Source: Streptomyces sp. TG1A-8
GTDB lineage: Bacteria; Actinomycetota; Actinomycetes; Streptomycetales; Streptomycetaceae
Direction: 5' to 3'
DNA length: 64,000 bases
Assembly (NCBI RefSeq): GCF_030499535.1
Contig: NZ_JASTLB010000001.1
Coordinates: forward strand, 1,302,001 to 1,366,000
The notes below the pieces were generated by a model. That model was not told where the DNA came from. It made no database searches and saw only the letters and a list, made by a program, of their open reading frames with translations. Numbering within the stretch: position 1 is the first letter of the stretch; each line of letters opens with the position of its first letter. This document shows, in pieces, positions 61,120-64,000 of this stretch. Both the position numbers and the translations under genes were made by a program.

Positions 61120-61945
61120 ACTGCTCCTCCACCGCGGCCGAGGCGATCGTGGTGACCGCCTTGAAGGTACGGATGCCCTCGTACATGGTGCCGCTGGTGT
61201 ACGCCACCTTGCGCTCTCCGGTGCGGGCGACGCCCGGCACGACGGTGGCGGCCAGCGCCAGGTGCTCGGCGTCGAACTCCACCGCGACCGTGAACGGGCC
61301 GTCCGCCGCGGGTTCGTGGCGGACCGCCAGTCCGGTGGCCTCCTTGGCGGCGGCGCGGATGTCGGCGGCGGTGCGGGCCGGGGTGCGGCACACCGCCGCG
61401 TAGCGCGACACGTGGTCCTTGACGGCGACCTTCAGCGCCCCGGGCGCGTATCCGAGCGCGTCCTCGCAGGCCACGTCGTCCCCGGTGACGAGGACCACGG
61501 GGACGCCGTACTCGGCCACCACGTGCGCGTTCAGCAGCCCCTCGCTGGCGCGGACGTCGTTCAGCCACACCCCGGTGATCTGGTTGGCGAGGTAGGTGTG
61601 GGCGAGGACGCCCTCCGTGCCGGCGCCCGCGTGGTAGCCGACGAACGCGATGCCGTCCACGTCGCCGTGCTGCACGCCCTCCACCATGGACAGCGCCTTG
61701 TGCCGGCCGGTGAGCATCTCGATCCGCTCGTCCAGGTGCTCCAGCAGGAGGTTGCGCATGGTCCAGTGGGCCTCGTTGACGAGCACCTGGTCGGCTCCGC
61801 CGTCGAAGAAGCCCAGGGCGGCGGCGTTCACGTCCGAGGTGAACAGGGCCCGGCACCGCTCCCACTGCGGCGTCCCCGGCAGTACGTCGGCCGGCCAGGT
61901 GACGCCGGTGGCTCCCTCCATGTCCGCGCTGATGAGGATCTTCAT
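61112..61945 (-). CDS. M55 family D-aminopeptidase (DppA-like)
   Basis: A 277-residue protein, ATG 61945. The di-zinc motif ISADMEGATGV is at residues 5-15 (Asp and Glu ligands), with NEAHWTMRN, GYHAGAGTEGVLAHTYL and LVTGDDVACEDA as further conserved blocks. DppA of Bacillus releases D-Ala from short D-peptides. It is first of a coupled M55-M20-S9 unit, followed by the S66 gene, which together suggest degradation of peptidoglycan-derived or D-residue peptides. Confidence 0.92.
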   Translation of the reverse strand: MKILISADMEGATGVTWPADVLPGTPQWERCRALFTSDVNAAALGFFDGGADQVLVNEAHWTMRNLLLEHLDERIEMLTGRHKALSMVEGVQHGDVDGIAFVGYHAGAGTEGVLAHTYLANQITGVWLNDVRASEGLLNAHVVAEYGVPVVLVTGDDVACEDALGYAPGALKVAVKDHVSRYAAVCRTPARTAADIRAAAKEATGLAVRHEPAADGPFTVAVEFDAEHLALAATVVPGVARTGERKVAYTSGTMYEGIRTFKAVTTIASAAVEEQYG

Positions 61946-62030
61946 GCCGGGCACGTTACGCGGTGCGCGCGGCGGCGGCTACGGCACGGACACGCGCCGC
62001 CGCACCGGCGCCCCGCCCGCTCCGGCCGCG

Positions 62031-62750
62031 CTACCCGGCCGCGAGGACGAACCAGCGGGCCGGGAGGTCGATGCGGGTGCCGTCCGTGAGGTGCTCGGTC
62101 TGTGGCAGGGTGGTGTCGCCGCTGGCCAGGGTCTTCAGGCCGGCCCCGGCCAGCAGCTTCGGTATCTCCTCGTCGTCGGCGTCGGCGGGCTTGAGACCGT
62201 GCTCGAACACACGGCGCAGCTTGGGCCCCGGGCCGTTCGGGCCGGAGGCGGCGCGCCGCAGCACCTCGCGGGAGCCGGAGGTGAGTTCCACGACGAACGC
62301 GCGTCCCCCGGTGCCCGTGATCGCGGCGATCGCGGCGGCCACCGCGGGGCGTGCGGCCGGTTCGCTCTGGTGGATGACGGCGCGCATGTACACGTTGCTG
62401 TCGCCGAGCCGGGTGTGCAGCGCGCGTACCGCGCCGGTGTCGGTGAGGTCGAGCTGCTGGAACTCGACGGGGTCACCGGCCGCGGCGCGGCGGGCGTGCT
62501 CTATGGCGGCCTGTGAGAGGTCGACGCCGACGGCGCGCGCGAACCGGGTGGCGAGGTAGCGGGTCTGGGTGCCGTTGCCGCAGCCGAGGTCGACGATGGT
62601 GCGCGCGGTGTCCACGTACGGCAGGAACAGTTCACTGTGCGGTGCGGCGGTCAGCGAGGGATCGGCGTCCCAGATCGCCTCGCCCCGGGTGTCGGGGGTC
62701 TCCCGCCAGTAACTCTCCCACGCGCTGCGGTAGGTGTCCGAGACGTTCAT
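62031..62750 (-). CDS. SAM-dependent methyltransferase
   Basis: A 239-residue class I methyltransferase, ATG 62750 with GGGGAGATCGC upstream. MNVSDTYRSAWESYWRETPD precedes motif I VDLGCGNGTQTRYLA near residue 52 and AVGVDLSQAAIEHARR; VIHQSEPAARPAVAAAIAAIT and GGRAFVVELTSG continue the fold. The substrate is unknown. The gene is read on its own. Confidence 0.9.
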   Translation of the reverse strand: MNVSDTYRSAWESYWRETPDTRGEAIWDADPSLTAAPHSELFLPYVDTARTIVDLGCGNGTQTRYLATRFARAVGVDLSQAAIEHARRAAAGDPVEFQQLDLTDTGAVRALHTRLGDSNVYMRAVIHQSEPAARPAVAAAIAAITGTGGRAFVVELTSGSREVLRRAASGPNGPGPKLRRVFEHGLKPADADDEEIPKLLAGAGLKTLASGDTTLPQTEHLTDGTRIDLPARWFVLAAG

Positions 62751-62889
62751 GCGATCTCCCCACGGGTCGGTTGCGTGATCGGGATATCGCGACCGCCGGG
62801 AGTTCGGCAAGGGGCGGGCGCCCGCCCTCACCGGTGCGCGGCCGTCCGGCCGGGCGGGGGCGCACCTGGGACCGCGGGCGTCCGCGGGG

Positions 62890-64000
62890 TCAGCGGACGG
62901 CGCGGGCCGGGGAGAGGGACTGCTCGAACCACACGGTCTTGTGGTGCCCGGTGGTGGTGGCGCCCCACTCGCGGGCCAGGCGGGTGACCACGCGCAGGCC
63001 GCGGCCCGCCTCGTCGTACGGGCCGGTGCCGAGCAGGGCGGGCAGGGCGGGCTCGTCGTCCGTGACCTCGAACAGCAGGGCGTCGGCGCGGATCAGGCGC
63101 AGGCCGATGTGGTGCCCGCCGCCGTGCCGGACGGCGTTGGTGACGACCTCGCTGACGAGGAGCCGCGCGTTCTCCACCGCCTCGGGCAGGCCCCACCGCT
63201 CCAGCTGCTCGCGGACGGACCGGCGGGCCCGGGCCACCTCGCGCGGGTCGGCGTCGAACCGCCACTCGGCGACGTGATCGCCGGGGATGCCGTTGAGCCG
63301 GGCCATGAGCAGGGCGACGTCGTCCTTGCGGCCGCCGCGGGTGTTGAGGGCGCGGATGATGGTGTCGCAGGCGTCGTCCATCGAGGCGGCCGGGTGCGCG
63401 GCGGACTCGCAGAGCGCGGCGAGGCCCTCGCCGATGTCGGAGCCGCGCACCTCCACCAGACCGTCGGTGCACAGCACGAGCCGGTCGCCGGGCGAGACGG
63501 GGATGACGGTGGACTCGAACGGGACGCCGCCGACGCCGACGGGTGCGCCGGTCGGCAGGTCGACCAGTTCGCTGCGGCCGTCCTCGGCCCGGACCAGGAC
63601 GGGCGGGATGTGCCCGGCGTGGCGAGGCGGAGTTCGCCGCGGATCGGGTCGTAGACGGCGTACAGGCAGGTGGCGAGGTAGTTCTCGCCCAGCCGCCGGG
63701 CCAGGTCGTCCAGGTTGCGCAGGAGCTGGGCGGGCGGGGTCTCCATGGCGGCCATGGTCTGCACGGCGGTGCGCAACTGGCCCATCATGGCGGCCGAGTT
63801 CAGGCCGTGGCCCATGACGTCGCCGACGACGAGGGCGGTGCGGGAACCGGGCAGCTTGATGGTGTCGAACCAGTCGCCGCCGATCCGGCCGAGCCGGGTG
63901 CCGGGCAGGTAGCGGGTCGCCACGTCGCACCCGGCCATGCGCGGGACGACCTGCGGGAGCATGCTGTCCTGGAGGGTGTCGGCGACGTTCTCCTGGTAGG
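62890..64000 (-). pseudogene. SpoIIE-type PP2C phosphatase with HATPase tail, frameshifted, partial
   Basis: The window's last bases are within this gene. From the right edge the frame reads ENVADTLQDSMLPQVVPRMAGCDVATRYLPG, RIGGDWFDTIKLPGSRTALVVGDVMGHGLNSA and GENYLATCLYAVYDPIRGELRLATPG, then a one-base loss near 63617-63621 moves homology to the next frame: HIPPVLVRAEDG, GDRLVLCTDGLVEVRGSDIGEGL, DDVALLMARL. A histidine-kinase-like ATPase follows (LLVSEVVTNAVRHGGG, GRGLRVVTRLAREWG). Such proteins control anti-sigma/anti-anti-sigma switches. The single-base event could be a sequencing error, in which case the gene is intact; the 5' sensor part lies outside. Confidence 0.8.

Overview
The window is very GC-rich chromosomal DNA of a Streptomyces or close relative. 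The evidence is the codon bias in nearly every reading frame, frequent GTG (and one TTG) starts, several promoters that look leaderless, F420-dependent and DUF5753/MmyB-type regulatory genes, a ten-gene gas vesicle operon in the order gvpO-A-F-G-Y-Z-J-L-S-K known from Streptomyces coelicolor, and exact TGGGAGCGCTCCCA boxes of the kind bound by the cellulose/cellobiose repressor CebR.

Layout. 1-7.0 kb: a beta-glucan block with a ROK protein (5' end outside the window), a LacI-family repressor, a GH3 beta-glucosidase that has lost its catalytic middle, a discoidin-domain remnant, a secreted DUF1996 protein and a GH55 exo-beta-1,3-glucanase. Three GAGCGCTC-centred palindromes look like the operators of this LacI protein. 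7-20 kb: housekeeping and accessory genes, namely an EF-G relic without its GTPase domain, an MFS exporter, tRNA-Leu(GAG), a KAS III enzyme, FdhD, a secreted sialidase, an SBF-like carrier with a divergent LysR gene, a DHA2 transporter remnant, a long-chain acyl-CoA ligase and an aldo/keto reductase. 20-26.6 kb: a cellulase island of GH6 and GH5 (one transcription unit) and a divergent GH48, all with CBM2 modules and flanked by CebR-type boxes. 27-29.3 kb: a lower-GC DHA2 drug-efflux gene with an unusually good housekeeping promoter, next to a broken methyltransferase. 29.3-46.9 kb: pterin dehydratase, two different HTH regulators, OsmC, a membrane/phosphodiesterase fusion, two metallo-beta-lactamase-fold hydrolases (one coupled to a DedA protein, the other to an aminotransferase homologue lacking the PLP lysine), a cysteine-rich repeat surface protein, DUF2795, a PfpI/DJ-1 protein, an ABC-F ATPase, a PAP2-lipid kinase fusion and a methyltransferase. 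47-52.5 kb: the gas vesicle operon, with seven 4-nt stop/start overlaps. 52.6-54 kb: a stand-alone LigD-type polymerase domain coupled to a truncated NDH-2-like Rossmann protein. 54.2-56.7 kb: an F420 oxidoreductase, a small holin-like membrane protein, a VOC protein and a GNAT enzyme. 56.8-62 kb: a run of peptidases (M55 D-aminopeptidase, M20, S9, S66 LD-carboxypeptidase) that looks like a D-peptide or muropeptide scavenging unit. 62-64 kb: a methyltransferase and a SpoIIE-type phosphatase with an HATPase tail, which carries a frameshift and runs off the window.

The most notable observations are the lysine-less aminotransferase coupled to a metallo-hydrolase, the oppositely charged tails of GvpY and GvpZ, the LigD-polymerase/NDH-2 relic pair, the peptidase operon, and the two LacI-type operator sets sharing one core across the beta-1,3-glucan and cellulose genes. 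Several genes show single-base frameshifts in GC-rich runs; these may be real decay or sequencing error, and the sequence alone cannot separate the two. No CRISPR array, prophage or complete insertion sequence was seen.
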